Source of the DNA: Parietaria judaica
Lineage: Eukaryota > Streptophyta > Magnoliopsida > Rosales > Urticaceae
Length of the DNA: 64,000 nt
Assembly (NCBI GenBank): GCA_954871525.1
Contig: OX940872.1
Coordinates: forward strand, 23,097,746-23,161,745
Reading direction: 5' to 3'
The first letter of the stretch is position 1, and the number at the start of each line of letters is the position of its first letter. The position numbers and the translations under genes were made by a program. Shown here in pieces: positions 1 through 11,739 of the stretch. The notes below the pieces were generated by a model. That model made no database searches. It had not been told where the DNA came from and was given only the letters and a program-made list of their open reading frames with translations.

Positions 1-960
1 TGTTGATGTTTTCCAATTTCTTACCACAAGTTATACGTACTAAGCCCCCACCTAGATTTGTGCGCCCTTCAGATTTGTTTGGGGTTTACCCATATAATTA
101 ATAGGTGCGCATACGGATCATAAAATACCACTTACACTTTCTCAAAATACAATTTTCCTTTCATAGCCTGTACTACGGGGTATTTAGTCTCGTTTCATTT
201 CTAAAAAGTTATGAACTTTATTATTCGATTTTTAAAATCAATATCCTCTTTGTTGAATTTTTCCAATTTCTTACCTCAAGTTATACGTACTAAGCCCCCA
301 CCTAGATTTGTCCGCCCTTCAGATTCGTTTATGGTTTTCCCATTTAATTAATAGGTGCGCAGACAAATCATAAACACCACTTACGCTTCCTCAAAATACA
401 ATTTTCCTTTCATAGCCTCTGCAAGTATTCCGTCTCGTTTCAATATCCTCTTTCTTGCATTTTTCCAATTTCTTACCTCAAGTTATACGTACTAAGCTCC
501 CACCTAGATTTGTCAACCCTTCAGACTCGTTTATGATTTTTCATACAATTAATAATTGCGGAGACAAATCATAAAACACCACATACGGTTCCTCAAAATA
601 CAATCTGCCTTTCATAGCCTCAACAATGGGGTACTCAGCCTCGTAAAGTTCTGAATTTATTTATTATTCGATTTTAAATTAAAATTATTTTTCTTGAATT
701 TTTCTAATATCTTACCTCAAGTTATACATACTAAGCCCCCACCTAGATTTGTCCGCCTTTCAAACCCGTTTATGGTTTTCCCATATAATTAATAGGTGCG
801 CAGACCGGTACGCTTCCTCAAAATACAATTCGCATTTCCTAGCCTCTACGACGGGAATACTCAGTCTCGTTTCATTCCGAAAAAAAACCTGGACTTTATT
901 ATTCGATTTTGCAGCCAGCGGTCCTTTTTCGAGATCCAAAAAAGGTTGGACCGAAGATCT
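1..960. repeat. Four-copy tandem repeat, unit about 200-250 bp
   Basis: The block TTATACGTACTAAGC followed by CCCACCTAGATTTGT recurs near 31, 281, 483 and 721, each time followed by the same order of sub-blocks (ATTAATAGGTGCGCA, CCTCAAAATACAAT, CATAGCCTC, AGTCTCGTTTCATT). The third unit is the most diverged and the second has a deletion, so spacing varies from about 200 to 250 bp. The array continues off the left edge. No convincing gene lies in it; the short reading frames here are chance frames. It ends about 350 bp before the DRIP-like start codon, so it may border or overlap that gene's promoter. Confidence 0.85.
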
Positions 961-1277
961 TGTTTGGAACCCCAATTCATCAGGATTCTTAATATCAAGA
1001 GTTTCATAGTAGTTATTTTTTTTCCTGGTTGAGTTTCTTCTTAAATTCATAAAAAAAAAATGAATATTAATCTGCCTTATAAATGAATATATATACATAT
1101 TACGAAGAGCCATATATAACCCATTAGCCAGATTCCCCGATCGTTCTCTCGTTCGCCAAACACCACAAAACAGGTACTTCTTGGTTTGAAATTTCTCTGG
1201 GGAATTTCGTTTGTTTAGGGCAATTCTTCAAATATATTGCGTTACGTTTCTTGAAATATGGTGCGACATGCAAAAAG

Positions 1278-1314
<37 letters not shown>

Positions 1315-1347
1315 CGTGAGATTATATGTTAGGTTTGTTGTCTGTGT

Positions 1348-1534
1348 ATGATAGCGATGGAGATTAATGGTGAAGATGATGATGATGAGAGGATGCAATT
1401 GGTGAAGGTGCCCAAGGATAAGCTCTTGTTGTGTTTAACGTGCCCTCTTTGCCGTAACCCTTTCTCTGACGCCACCACCATCTCCGAGTGCCTCCATACG
1501 TGTCAGTCTCTCTCTCTCTCTCTCTCTCTCACCT

Positions 1535-1565
<31 letters not shown>

Positions 1566-3997
1566 CAGTGTTAGACTGTTAGTGCATGTTTGTCTGTTCA
1601 TCTGAATCTATTGAATTGACATTGTTGTACTTCATGGGTATGTGTTTCTGTTTCTGTTCATGCAATTAGTTAATTGAAACATATGTATGTATATATATAT
1701 ACATGTATCATTATTACCACTTAATTATTGATTTGACTGATGTTCTTCATAGTTTGTGTTGCTGTTCATGCAATTTTGTAATTCATGTTAATTGACATCT
1801 ACATATAACATATGTGATATGTGTGTATCTATATATATTATATATATACACATTATTTGCTTTGAGATTCTTTTGTTTATTTACAGTCCCGTTTCTTCTA
1901 CGCATCTTCTTTGCTTGAGCAAAAAACATGTGTTTGCTTTTCTAATTTTTTACTGAATTTTATAAACCAGTTATTCTGACATGCTCTTCAATGTTAAATC
2001 ACTATAATATATATATATATATATAATTATATACTATCTGTCTCTTATGTATATGTTTTGGGAAATAGTTTGCAAGGAATGCATTTATGATAAGATAGAA
2101 GGTGGGAAATTGCAATGCTGTCCTGTTTGCAACATACATTTGGGCACCGCTCCGCTCGACAAGCTCAGGTACGCAACCGAGCTAGCAATCGGTTTTCTTA
2201 GATTGAATGCGTTTTCGAGGCCGTTGTAACGTCAAATTTCCGGTCAATTTTCTGCTTCATCGAGAGAATGTTCATTCCTTTTTCTTTGGTCTATAGCAAA
2301 TGGTTGTGTTTTGCTTGTTTTCTGCTTGCTAATGGGTTCTGGATATCGATAAATATTCATTTATATTTGTGTCGTTTCAAGACCCAAATCCGTTTTCAAT
2401 GCCCGGCCCGTTCACGGTGCGATATAGAATTAGTATGGACCGTTCGGCCCGATGTATCCAATGTGCGATTTTAGGCTTAAGTATTACAGTCATCATACAC
2501 TCCCTCTCTCTTCAATCATAGCTAATTCTCCGTAATTTTCACCCGAAATTGGGTTCCGACGTAAAAATCCTTTTGTCAATTCCGTTTACTTCCGGTATTG
2601 TTTGGTATTCGTTTTCTAACGGTTCAAAACCAAAATGGTTACTCCTATTGTATGCTTCATTTTTTTTTCTCGGCACTTCTGCTCGGTCGACAGGGTTGAC
2701 TACAATTTGCAAGCTATAAGGACCAAGCTCTTGCCTCCCGAGCCCTCGGTTCCTTTAGAAGCAGAGGACGAAGAGCGGTCTATCTCATCACCGGTGGCGG
2801 ATCTTCCGGAATATTCTCCTCAACGTACAACCAGCGGAAGAACAAAGTACCCAACAAGGAAGCTTCTCCATCTTCTTTCATACGACGGCGACTCTAATAT
2901 CCCAGAATATGGCCTGAAGAATTTCAGCTCCGAGAAAATACCGAGCAATGAGGTTTCAGTCAATAAAAACCAGAGGGTAAAAACTATGTCCAAGTTTCTG
3001 TTTTGACGATTGGATTTTACAGATTCTATGCTAATTAAATGCAACATCATAATGATTTTATTTGTATTTTGTAGATATCAAAGCGTACCGTTAACGAGTC
3101 ACCGAAGCAAGAAGTTCTGAAAAACGATGCAGAGAGCAATATTTCAGATGACTCGTTCAAACCGCTGAATCAAGTGGCGGAAACTAGTCCAAAACCTGAA
3201 GTAAAACTCAGAAGGAGAGGCAGGAGACCGAAAGTTCAAGGCGATGGTAGCAGCTCGATTCCTTCGCAACCAGAGACCGTGACACATACAAAAGCAAAGC
3301 GCGGAAGGAAACGTAAAACCATCACGATGCTGGAAAACACGTGTGACGGGAATGGAGAAGCTCCAAAGCGATTCGATCATGTTTGGTTCTCACTGGTAGC
3401 TTCGAATAACCAGTGAGACCTCTTTTTTTTCTTTCGTCATATCGAATATTCTCATGACAATTTTCCGAATGTTTAATTTTATTTGATTCATATTATTGAT
3501 TCTTTTGCGATTTGCAGGGAAGGAGATGAACCTCTGCCTCAGATACCGTCTTCTTACTTGAGGGTCAAGTAAGTCTGAAAAACTCTTAAGCTGTTCTCGG
3601 CTGATCTAAATTTCTAACCTTAAACCCGAGTTTCGATTATACCGTGCATTCTTTCCCCAAATTGTTACAGTGACGGCAGTGTAACGGTTTCCATAGTGAA
3701 GAAGTATGTCGCTACAAAACTCAATCTCGCAAGTGATCAAGAGGTAATTCGATCTTCACCGATGTAATAATCTCCTATTAATTAAGATGATCAAAATCAG
3801 TTTTATAAAATGTTGGAAACTTATAGGTCGAGATAATGTTGAGAGGTCAACCATTGATCCCGACGCAGCAGCTACACAGCCTCGTTGACTTGTGGATAGG
3901 AACGTCACTGGCGTCGGGGCAGATAAACCCAGCTGAAGGAAGCTCGGGTAAAGATATCATTATGGTCCTTTCTTATGGACGAAAAGCTCTCCCTTAA
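1348..3997 (+). CDS. DRIP-like RING-type E3 ubiquitin ligase (Polycomb RING/RAWUL family)
   Basis: Seven exons: 1348-1501, 2069-2168, 2694-2976, 3075-3412, 3518-3568, 3671-3743, 3827-3997. All introns are GT/AG and the phases close to 1170 bp (389 aa plus stop). A C3HC4 RING is complete: C32-x2-C35, C48-x-H50-x2-C53-x2-C56, C69-x2-C72; exon 1/2 splicing creates the central CLHTFCKECIYDK. A basic, disordered middle (RRRGRRPK, KRGRKRK, about residues 215-265) is probably a nuclear localisation signal. The C-terminus from HVWFSLVASNNQ (about 279-389) is the ubiquitin-like RAWUL-type domain ending MVLSYGRKALP. Family knowledge: Arabidopsis DRIP1/2 are nuclear E3 ligases that ubiquitinate the drought factor DREB2A; DRIP1/2 identity here is inferred. 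The protein is slightly short and lacks the usual basic cluster just after the RING. The start is the first in-frame ATG; M4 and M16 are alternatives. Intron 1 carries (CT)n and (TA)n microsatellites. Confidence 0.9.
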
Positions 3998-4110
3998 ACA
4001 CCCCATGTCCGTGCTGTCTTCACCCATTGCGGAACATCATAATGGTCCTCTCTTACGGACGGAAAGCTTGCCCTTAAACCGCCACATGTCCGTTCCGTGT
4101 TCCCCAATTT
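3956..4110 (+). repeat. 80-bp tandem duplication of the DRIP-like gene's terminal coding segment
   Basis: The last codons of the ligase (IIMVLSYGRKALP, stop at 3995-3997) plus about 40 bp of 3' UTR are repeated exactly 80 bp downstream (ATC at 3956 and again at 4036). The second copy still reads IIMVLSYGRKACP-stop; most of its codon differences are synonymous (tct/ctc, tat/tac, cga/cgg). The second copy lies after the stop, so it is untranslated unless the terminal exon is altered. Confidence 0.85.
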
Positions 4111-5735
4111 TGGGAAAAAATGTTTTTTTTTTCTTCGATCGCCATTGCAACCCTCTCGTGCATAAGGCCAAAATGCATGTTGAGTGGTGCTTTTGATTGG
4201 AAGAGTTTCCTTATAATGTCAATTTTTACTATAAAAAAAAATCAGTTTACTGCGGGATTAAAATCAAAACGATATTTAGTAACGGAAAAATCTCACTGGA
4301 TAATCTACTCGTGTGACTGATTTACTGATGACATTTCAAAATAAAATGTGTAAAGCCCTAAGCACATTGAATATTGGAAGCGTTTGTCAATACGCTAGAT
4401 CGCCTAGGATTACCGACCTAAACCGAACTCCCTTACGACATGCGAAGTTTTCGGTAAATGATCCGACCTTATGCAGCAAAGGTTATAGCCGATCAAGTAG
4501 GCAAAATATAGAATATTCTGAGTTACAATCACACAATTTCCGTATCATCAGCAAATTTGGAATATAGTTATATCATTCTGATTTCATGCTCGGAAAAAGA
4601 CATTTGAAGAAGTGCTTGTGAATTTAATGGACCGTATTGTTACTCGGGTATCCGATTAGTGAGTACAGCGCATCGAATCGAAATTCGAGACGATATCTAC
4701 ATGGGACATGCAAGCAATAGGAGCTTCGTTTGTTATTTTTATTATTTTTCGGTGTCTCTCGAGAAATTCATTTTTTTCGTATTTTATTTTTTACCGTTTT
4801 GCGTATTTTATTGTCGTTTTATTTTACTGTTTTCTTGGATGAACTATATAACGTATTAGTCTCTTTCATGCAGAATCGACTTTAAATGAAACTTTGACGC
4901 CCTAAATCTAGTGTTTGTAAGAGAATCAATAAGTGAAGGATGGTTCTTCGATTCAATATCCGTGCATCAATTTAAACGCATATCCGTGCATCAATTTAAA
5001 CGCACGGTATCATCTACCACTAGAAAATAATCCACCATAGATAGTATGAATGGCGTGACAGTAATTTTTATCCCATTAAATTAGTAAATGCAAATAACAA
5101 TGTCTGTACATGAATTCCCACAAGAACAACAGAATTATTCAAACCAGGAAACTACTAACTAAAAACAAAGCGAATTGCGCCAATCAATTTCGACTCTTTC
5201 CACATTTTTTTCGAAGCTCACTTCCGAGCAGTAAATCACGAGAAAACAACGGTATCGGGTAGTGCCTGAACGGTTGAAAAAGCTGGAGAAGTAACACCGT
5301 GGTTGAATTCCCGTAGAAAGAACATCAGGATGGTTAACTTGGCTTGAAATCTCGCAACTCTGCAAATGAGCACCTAATCAGAGAAGAAATTTTCGGAGAC
5401 TCGGTTACATCACGGGGAAGATCAGACTCGATTAATCGGAGTAAACTGAATAAAAAAGACAAGCCAACTAGCCAAAGAACCAACCATTGACAAAACTGAC
5501 TCAACGAAATCGAGCATTGTTTGTCACTAACATAACTGACTCAAGGAAAAATTAAGTTCAGTCAAAGCTAGCGAAGCTTCCATTTCGAGAGCCGATTTTG
5601 CTCGTATCAACATATATTCATATCCCAATCTTCTAAAATTGAATCATCTAATTTGTTAATCACACAAATCCACTAACAGAGAGAATTCTAGCAAAAGAAC
5701 CTACCCTTTTACATAGCATTGACTCAATCATGTCA
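4111..5735. other. Intergenic DNA, no gene seen
   Basis: AT-rich sequence between the DRIP-like gene and the PRA1 region. Reading frames are short, without recognisable domains or splice-consistent extensions. The one structure I see is a perfect 24-bp direct duplication (4957-4980 and 4981-5004, starting TATCCGTGCATC). It includes the likely 3' UTR of the ligase. Confidence 0.5.
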
Positions 5736-5737
5736 CT

Positions 5738-5990
5738 ACAATAATCACGGTGACATGACAATTCGTGTCGCGTGTTCGTGTCAGATCTTCAACTTAAGCG
5801 ATTATTTCATCCTTTAATCGTGTCTAATTGGGTCAAATCACGTCGTCGAGTTCATAGTTCACCCGCTATTTACTAATATTAATCGTGTTCGACATAATTG
5901 AACCGTTATCTATATATAAGTTCGACCCAAACCCATTTACCATCGTGTCATTCCCGTGTCGTGTTTCGTGTCCGACCCCGGATCTTTTCC
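5738..5990. mobile_element. Short non-autonomous element with CGTGTC-rich ends (candidate)
   Basis: The left part reads GGTGACATGACAATTCGTGTCGCGTGTTCGTGTC (given in pieces: GGTGACATGACAA then TTCGTGTCGCGTGTT) and the right part CGTGTCATTCCCGTGTCG then TGTTTCGTGTCCGACC. Such stacked CGTGTC motifs around short AT-rich cores recur in small plant repeats. I see no clear target duplication, so class and exact limits are uncertain. It lies just beyond the 3' end of the PRA1 gene. Confidence 0.35.
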
Positions 5991-6073
5991 AAGCAAAACA
6001 ATCAAACAGAAAGCAAAAAACATCTAGAAACTGAAAAAAGAACCAACCTTTGAACCCTTTGACCAAAAAAAAG

Positions 6074-6559
6074 TCAAACGATGGAGTAGGTCCCATGAGG
6101 ATCATCGTCGGTCGCGAGATGCCCGTACGGCGACCGATCGCCGGACACCAGATCGTCCGTGCTCCTCAGCACCGCGTGGAGACACACTCCGAGCGCCGCG
6201 ACAAGCCCCGAGACGACGACGTTCGTCCAAACCCCAGTCGCCACCAGCGCGACGAGCGTGACCGCGCTCAGCGAGGCCAGAACGACGCCGTCGCCGAGCG
6301 CGAACCCGGCGACGGCGAGGGGCTCGTCGCGGCGGGCGAAGTAGAGGAAGAACCAGGCGGCGGCGACGGCGAGGAAGGCGACGAGGGCGATCGGGTGGAG
6401 GATGAGGCCGAGGACGAGGGCGGCTAGGGCTAGGGCGGCGTAGTTGGCGCGGAAGTGGTCGAGGTTATGGAGGAGGCGCGCGGTGGCGTCGGAGGAGGAG
6501 ACGGGGAGGGAGACGGCGGCGAGGGAGAGGAGCTCCGGCCAGGGGCGAAGCTCGTCCAT
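6074..6559 (-). CDS. PRA1 family protein (prenylated Rab acceptor)
   Basis: Single-exon gene of 161 aa. The N-terminus MDELRPWPELL, then LLHNLDHFRANYAAL (about 28-42), two hydrophobic hairpins (about 40-75 and 85-135) separated by FARRDEPLAV, and HAVLRSTDDLV near the C-terminus match the PRA1 layout: cytosolic ends and paired membrane segments. Family knowledge: PRA1 proteins sit in ER, Golgi and endosomal membranes and interact with prenylated Rab GTPases in vesicle traffic. The frame is open 45 codons further upstream, but homology to the family starts at MDELRPWPE, so that start is chosen. The gene is very GC-rich compared with its surroundings. A truncated copy lies at 45893-46075 and its upstream region recurs before SEO-B and near SEO-C, showing it was part of a duplicated block. 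I did not assign a PRA1 subfamily. Confidence 0.85.
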   Translation of the reverse strand: MDELRPWPELLSLAAVSLPVSSSDATARLLHNLDHFRANYAALALAALVLGLILHPIALVAFLAVAAAWFFLYFARRDEPLAVAGFALGDGVVLASLSAVTLVALVATGVWTNVVVSGLVAALGVCLHAVLRSTDDLVSGDRSPYGHLATDDDPHGTYSIV

Positions 6560-6689
6560 GGCGGTGGAATTTGACGACCGAGGGTAGTCCGGTACGTTGG
6601 AGAGAGAGGGGTAGATTGGGAAACTTGTGTTGGGGATTTGTTTGGGAGTGAGAAGGGAGAGATTGGAGATAGTCGGCTTTGAGAGCGAC

Positions 6690-6915
6690 GTCAATGGAGA
6701 AAAACGACATTGAATTGATAAACGACATTGACTTTTTACGACAATGAGTTTCAGGAAACGACAAGGATTTGTAAAAACGACATATCTTTTAAATTGTAAT
6801 CTTGAGTCAAGATTCTTGACTAGAGTATATGACGCAGCGCATAGAAGATTTAAACGACAGGGAGTAATGAAGACGACATTGACTAAAAATCCAACGGCGA
6901 TTGTTGAAAAGACAG
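6690..6915. repeat. Cluster of AACGACATTGA-like motifs upstream of PRA1
   Basis: Variants of AACGACATTGACT occur about seven times (near 6703, 6721, 6737, 6756, 6775, 6853 and 6871). The same motif field recurs at 46265-46540 and 56397-56555, the equivalent positions of the duplicated blocks. Either it is a decayed minisatellite or a repeated promoter element of the PRA1 gene; the sequence cannot tell which. Confidence 0.55.
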
Positions 6916-6919
6916 AAGT

Positions 6920-7690
6920 TAGTTAAAATTAACAAGAAAGTTGGATTAATGCCTTAGACTAGGGCATAGGGGTTAGTGAAAACGAGTGTTGGACAAGAAA
7001 TTAGTCATTATGTTGACTAGGGTGCCTAAATCGTTCCAGCACTTTCGAAAGGCGAGCAAGGCGGTAGTTTACGGCCCCTGATCCCGAAAGGCTCCTAAAT
7101 CGCCGATTGCTATAGCTCGTAAGCTTAGAAAATAAAATTGAACGTTATTAGAGTTGTTCTTGTTGAGCCACTCTTCTAGCCACGAAGATTAAAGGGAGTA
7201 TTTAAAGTTCATTGAATATTGTGGAAGGGTTCACATTATTATTAAAGGGAATATTTAAAGTTCATGAATATATATTTTACTAGAGCCCACATATTTTTTA
7301 TTCAGTGGGGACCTATTTTGCTACAAAGGGCCCCAAATATTATTTCTTCTAGGGCTCTTATTAAGTTAGGGCCGGCCTTGGCTCCAGTAGTCCCTATATA
7401 ATAAGATATGTGCCGCAATGGTTCTTCGGAAGAAGAAGAAGAACAAAAAAGTCGAAAAGAGATATTTTTATTGAACAAGAATAAAGAACATGTACCGAAC
7501 GACACAGCACAAAATACAATAGTTCTGCGGGCTGAGGGTTACCATATCACACATTCTAGCTACCCGTCACATGCCCTTATTGAACACTGAAAAACACTTT
7601 CGCGCTAGCAAACGACACGACATGACACGACACAAGACACGAACAAAACAACAGAGAAAGAGAGACAGCCAGTGGCGTAGTACGCTTTGA
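6920..7690. other. Intergenic region with a transposon fragment, and SEO-A 3' flank
   Basis: No gene seen. At about 7185-7385 there is a transposon-like remnant containing two direct copies of AATATTTAAAGTTCAT and ending in GGGCCGGCCTTGGC, a terminus common in plant DNA transposons. From about 7560 the sequence is conserved among the three SEO copies (CGACACAAGACACGAAC, GAGAGACAGCCAGTGGCG) and probably is SEO-A 3' UTR. Confidence 0.45.
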
Positions 7691-7697
7691 CGTCTCA

Positions 7698-10600
7698 TCA
7701 ATGATCGGCGTGGCAACACTTGTAGCTGATGTAGGTCTCCATGGGGAGAGGGCACACCGGGCAGTTCATGGCCTCCGGAACCTTCCCGGCCACAATCGGA
7801 ATGGAGAGATGGGTGCACTGACGAGTGATTTTGTCGACAGAGACAATAGTGGTTGTGATGACGGACTCGAACCCATCTTCCTTCATGGATTCCTTCCAAT
7901 TGTCCTTCTCCTCCAAGACCTTGAAGATTGACGTGCCGTGAGCGACGGTAATGACGGTGGAGCCCTTGGTCAATAGGGCCCACCCCATCTCGTTCTTGTA
8001 GGAGAGGAGCTTCTGGATTTCCTGCGCCACGGGGTCCACTGGCTCATCCTTCTTCGGGACCTTCGAGAGGAAGAGGCTCTCTACGCCCGACCAGAACTTC
8101 TCGAGAATTTTGTGGTCTTCGGCGCCTTTCTGTGTCTTTCCGACGCAGAAGAGCTCGATGTGGATCTTCAGGTCCTTTAGGACCGGGTCGTTGATGAAGA
8201 CGGTCGCTTTCTTAAGGAACTGCTGGATCCAATCATTGTCCTTGCCTCCATAGTACAAGATGTACTTGTCTTCACGGACCTGATACGTTTCTCCAGATAT
8301 ACCATCATTGAACATCATATATACCTACTAGCCTGGTCCGGCCCAGTATCGGTTCAAAATCCGTGCTTTTTTGTCATAAAACGGGGAACCAGAACCTTGC
8401 CCGATGCTTTAAAAAATCTTTCAGGCCCACTTTTAGTATTATAGTTGAATTTTAAGGTACTATCTTACATAGGCGGAACCAACCACATGCACTTGTGGTG
8501 TGGTTCCAGCCACCCTAATATTTTGTAAATGATCACTTTTAGCACTAGTTTCTTTAAAAATTACAAATACACCCCTTCTGTTTGCACTAAAAATTTAAAT
8601 CCGCCTCCCCGAAGTCCAAATCCTAGTTTCGCTTATGCTATCTTAGGTATTAATCATGTAATATATAGTAAAATTTTTCACTAGGTTGATTTGAAGATAT
8701 TTTTAATGAAAAATATCTAATTAAAAAAAATACTTTCAAAACTAGTCTTGTCCTTCACAAGTTTTGGCCCCTTTTTTCTTCAAAACAATGACCGGTCTCG
8801 TTTCACCTCTATTTGCTACATATATAGAAAAATGCATGTATATTACCCAAATTTCGATTTTCGGATCGGCGGGGGTAATAGTTGTGATCCATTTCTGGTC
8901 ATCTGCGATTTTCTTTTCCGCTTCCCTGTCGAAGGGAAACGCCTTCATGCCCCAGGTTGTGATCAAATGGAAGGCATTGGGATTCTCGACTTGTCCCTTC
9001 GGGTTCAGCATTACGAGCATCGGCTTGCTGCTGAACTTCCACTCATCCTTGATGAAGCGCAGGCCCGCGATCGGCGAGAGCTGCTGCACCACGTACCACG
9101 GCATCTTCACGCGCAGGGTGTTGAACTTCTTCTGCAGCTCGTCCGTCCAGTTCTCCACGATTGGGACCCACACGATCACGGAGTTCTTCTCCTTCTTTGT
9201 TTTGTCGTAGACCGGCTTGAGGGTTGACATGTGATTGTCAGTGATGTCTAGGGTTGAGATGAACAAGTACACGGTCTTCCTCCTCACTACGTCGATGTTC
9301 ACCTGTTTAGCAATCATTTAATTTGGTGTCAAATTATTCCCATATCTATAAGGAGTACATAATTGGTTAATTCGGGTCTGTTTTTTTTTTACGTATCCGG
9401 ACTATCAAGATCCGTATTTTTTAACATATCTTTGATATCTGATGAGAATATTTGAACCGATTGAACGCTGAGATTAAAGAGCGGCGAATATTTAATCTTT
9501 AAACTTGATAATTGTATTTATAAACCAGTTAAATTGATTTTATAATTAAAAAAAAACATTGTCATTTCTATCCATATTTTAAGGACAATGTTTTTTTTTT
9601 TTTTTAGCTTTGAATCCTGAAATCTTGACATTGCCAGATATTTAAAACTTTACTCTTTGATTTTGAGAGCATTCTCAAATCTCACTTATGAATAAGCTGT
9701 AGTTAACCGATCAAAAAATATATGATTTATATATGTATATAATATATGTAAATACCGGTCGGCCAGTGGAGCCATCAATGAGTGTCTGATTAGTAGTCTC
9801 TTTGATGAAGATCAGACTCTTGATAACTTCCATGATTTCAGTTGGCGATCTCAAGAGTTTCCGAATCCGGTGAAAAATTTCGGCTTCCGCTGCATTCGGG
9901 AACATTCTCTTCTTTAGAATTGAAACAGATCTATTAAATATATTGGAACTAAAGAGTAAAAAGTCTCATGAAAAAACTTGATTAAGCCTTAACTTTCTCT
10001 TAATTAGCAAAATTGCTTACCAACTTGTAGGCGGAAAGTAGTCAGATGTCCGGTGAGCTTGTTGAGGATAAAGTAAATCTTCTGAGAATACGGAGCTAAG
10101 TTGTGGGGCTTGTCCGGCCTGAAAAAGAATTGATTCAGGAACTATTAGTGAAAAAGTAGTTCCAAACTCATAAAGCCGATAAGAGCTCGTATACGGGGAA
10201 TAGAGAAACTAATTACTCGTCGCTTATGAGGATGCTAAATTTGGTCGCACAAGCGACGATGGCGAGGATGGTCCAGTAGACATCAACTGGCATGTTATTC
10301 ATGACCTCGGGCAACCCGGGAACATCGTTTGGGTCGAGTGTGGAGAGCTTTTCGAACTCATCGAAGATGGCAATGACACACATGGTTGTCTTGATGAGAG
10401 TGTTGAGCTCCAGAACGGCTACGCGGTGCTTCTGGAGCACCGAGGGTGTGATGAGGCCAGGCACTCTCTTCAGCACGGAGAGATGTCTAGCCAGCTGGTC
10501 CGACGTGTAGAGGTGGGCGATCATCCAGAAGTCGCTGAACTCCAGTGAGAAAGCCGCCAGAGTCAGAACGGCTTTGGCTTCCCACGAGTAGCCTGACAGC

Positions 10601-11616
10601 TTGTTCAGGATTGCCAGAGCGGTCTTGTGCGCGGTGTTCTCCCCCGGAGCCTTGCAACATAGCTGCAATTTCAAATTTCAAAAAATAAATTAATCATGGA
10701 TAGTTTGATTCATCAAACCAAAGAATTTGTTAATTAATAATATATTCCATTTGGTTTTCTATGTATTATATATTGGAGTCAAATCTTCTTTATACATTTA
10801 GAGAAGTGTAATACACAATTACATCTTTGTCATTGAATATGATAGTATTAATTTAAGAATTTGTTAGAGTTTTTGACCGGAATATGTGTGGCCCGGACTG
10901 GACCGAATCATTCTAAATCGTACCGGCCAGTAACAATATAAAATGGTGTTTAGTTTCGACGCTTTATGTTGTTTAATTTATAACGGAATTCTTAGTAATT
11001 TTACCTCGCTGCTGATCGATTTCATAGTGCACAAGGGCACGGTGAAGTTTGGTTTTGGGGACCGGTCTTGTATGTCCAATTGGATTTTGCCTCCCTACAA
11101 TCAGTCACAAGAATCAAATTATCTCATTAGGACAAACTCTTTGAGCATAGTTAAGAAGAACACCTCACGTAATCAATATTCTTTACTCAATATATAAGGC
11201 TAAACGCTTTTTCTCCAGTAAATAAAAATCTTTAATCTCGAAAAGAATCGGCTCACATTTGATGTGTTTGTTTTGTGCGCGGTATATATAATGCAATGTT
11301 ATAGATTTTATTGTTAAACATCTGTGGGAATTAATTATTAACAGGTAATTGTATATAATACCTGCACGAGCTTGTCGACAATTTCGGTTGCACGGTTGAG
11401 AGTGCTCTCGACGACGATGAAGAGAGAATCCTCGTCGAAAGACTCGTCGGTGTGCACATGAGTCCCATAAATAAGCTCGCTGATCTTGTCGTCGGACATG
11501 GCGAACAGATTCAGCGCACCCTTGATCTGATCAAAAACATTTCCAACCGTATCTACAACCATAAATCCTAGCCCGTTCGCTACCGACGCTTCTAGGATTA
11601 GTTGCTTGTTGTTCAT
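7698..11616 (-). CDS. Sieve element occlusion protein A (SEO-A)
   Basis: Seven exons on the minus strand, in coding order 11362-11616, 11005-11094, 10217-10662, 10021-10118, 9756-9889, 8847-9302, 7698-8279; 2061 bp, 686 aa. Phases close and all junctions are GT/AG. The N-terminal SEO domain includes THVHTDESFDEDSLF (about 51-65), NFTVPLCTMKSISSE (exon 2) and LSGYSWEAKAVLTLAAFSLE (exon 3). A thioredoxin-like middle spans exon 6 (VNIDVVRRKTVYLF, MPWYVVQ). The C-terminal SEO domain ends with CPVCPLPMETYISYKCCH. Family knowledge: SEO/P-proteins form filaments in sieve elements and plug sieve plates after wounding. Length is at the short end of the family. Compared with SEO-B and SEO-C it is the most diverged (for example YGTHVH for YETHVH, SISSE for SINNE). 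Exons 2, 4 and 5 lack their own start codons and are easily missed. Intron 6 holds a small hAT-like insertion. Confidence 0.92.
8468..8637. mobile_element. hAT-type MITE in SEO-A intron 6
   Basis: A 170-bp insertion flanked by a perfect 8-bp direct repeat CTATCTTA (8460-8467 and 8638-8645). The ends are inverted: CATAGGCGGAACCA on the left and, read in reverse complement, CATAAGCGAAACTA on the right. An 8-bp target duplication is typical of hAT transposons. It lies inside the intron between exons 6 and 7 and is absent from the same intron of SEO-B and SEO-C. A related 270-bp element sits at 60936-61205. Confidence 0.75.
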
Positions 11617-11728
11617 GGTGATAAAAAGGCTTGAAAACAGAAAGCTTATGGAAAGAACTAGAGCAAGAAGAGAAGTAGTGACACTTAAGGATTTGAAATG
11701 GCTTGGCTTAAATGAGATCTTCTTAGCC

Positions 11729-11736
11729 TATTTATA
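11729..11736 (-). promoter_or_regulatory. TATA box of SEO-A
   Basis: TATAAATA on the minus strand, about 113 bp before the start codon. The surrounding block (minus strand CTATAAATAGGC, then AT-rich, then a block whose plus strand reads AATGAGAT) is conserved upstream of SEO-B (50440-50447) and SEO-C (60756-60763), supporting a shared core promoter. Confidence 0.7.
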
Positions 11737-11739
11737 GAA

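Noticed and set aside
6050..6427. Plus-strand reading frame of 125 codons opposite PRA1
   Set aside because: It is the antisense shadow of the GC-rich PRA1 coding sequence, with a low-complexity Glu/Gly/Asp product.
8748..9227. Long plus-strand frames opposite SEO exon 6 (also at 47763-48284 and 57735-58174)
   Set aside because: Shadows of the SEO coding strand; they do not continue across the SEO introns in any consistent way.
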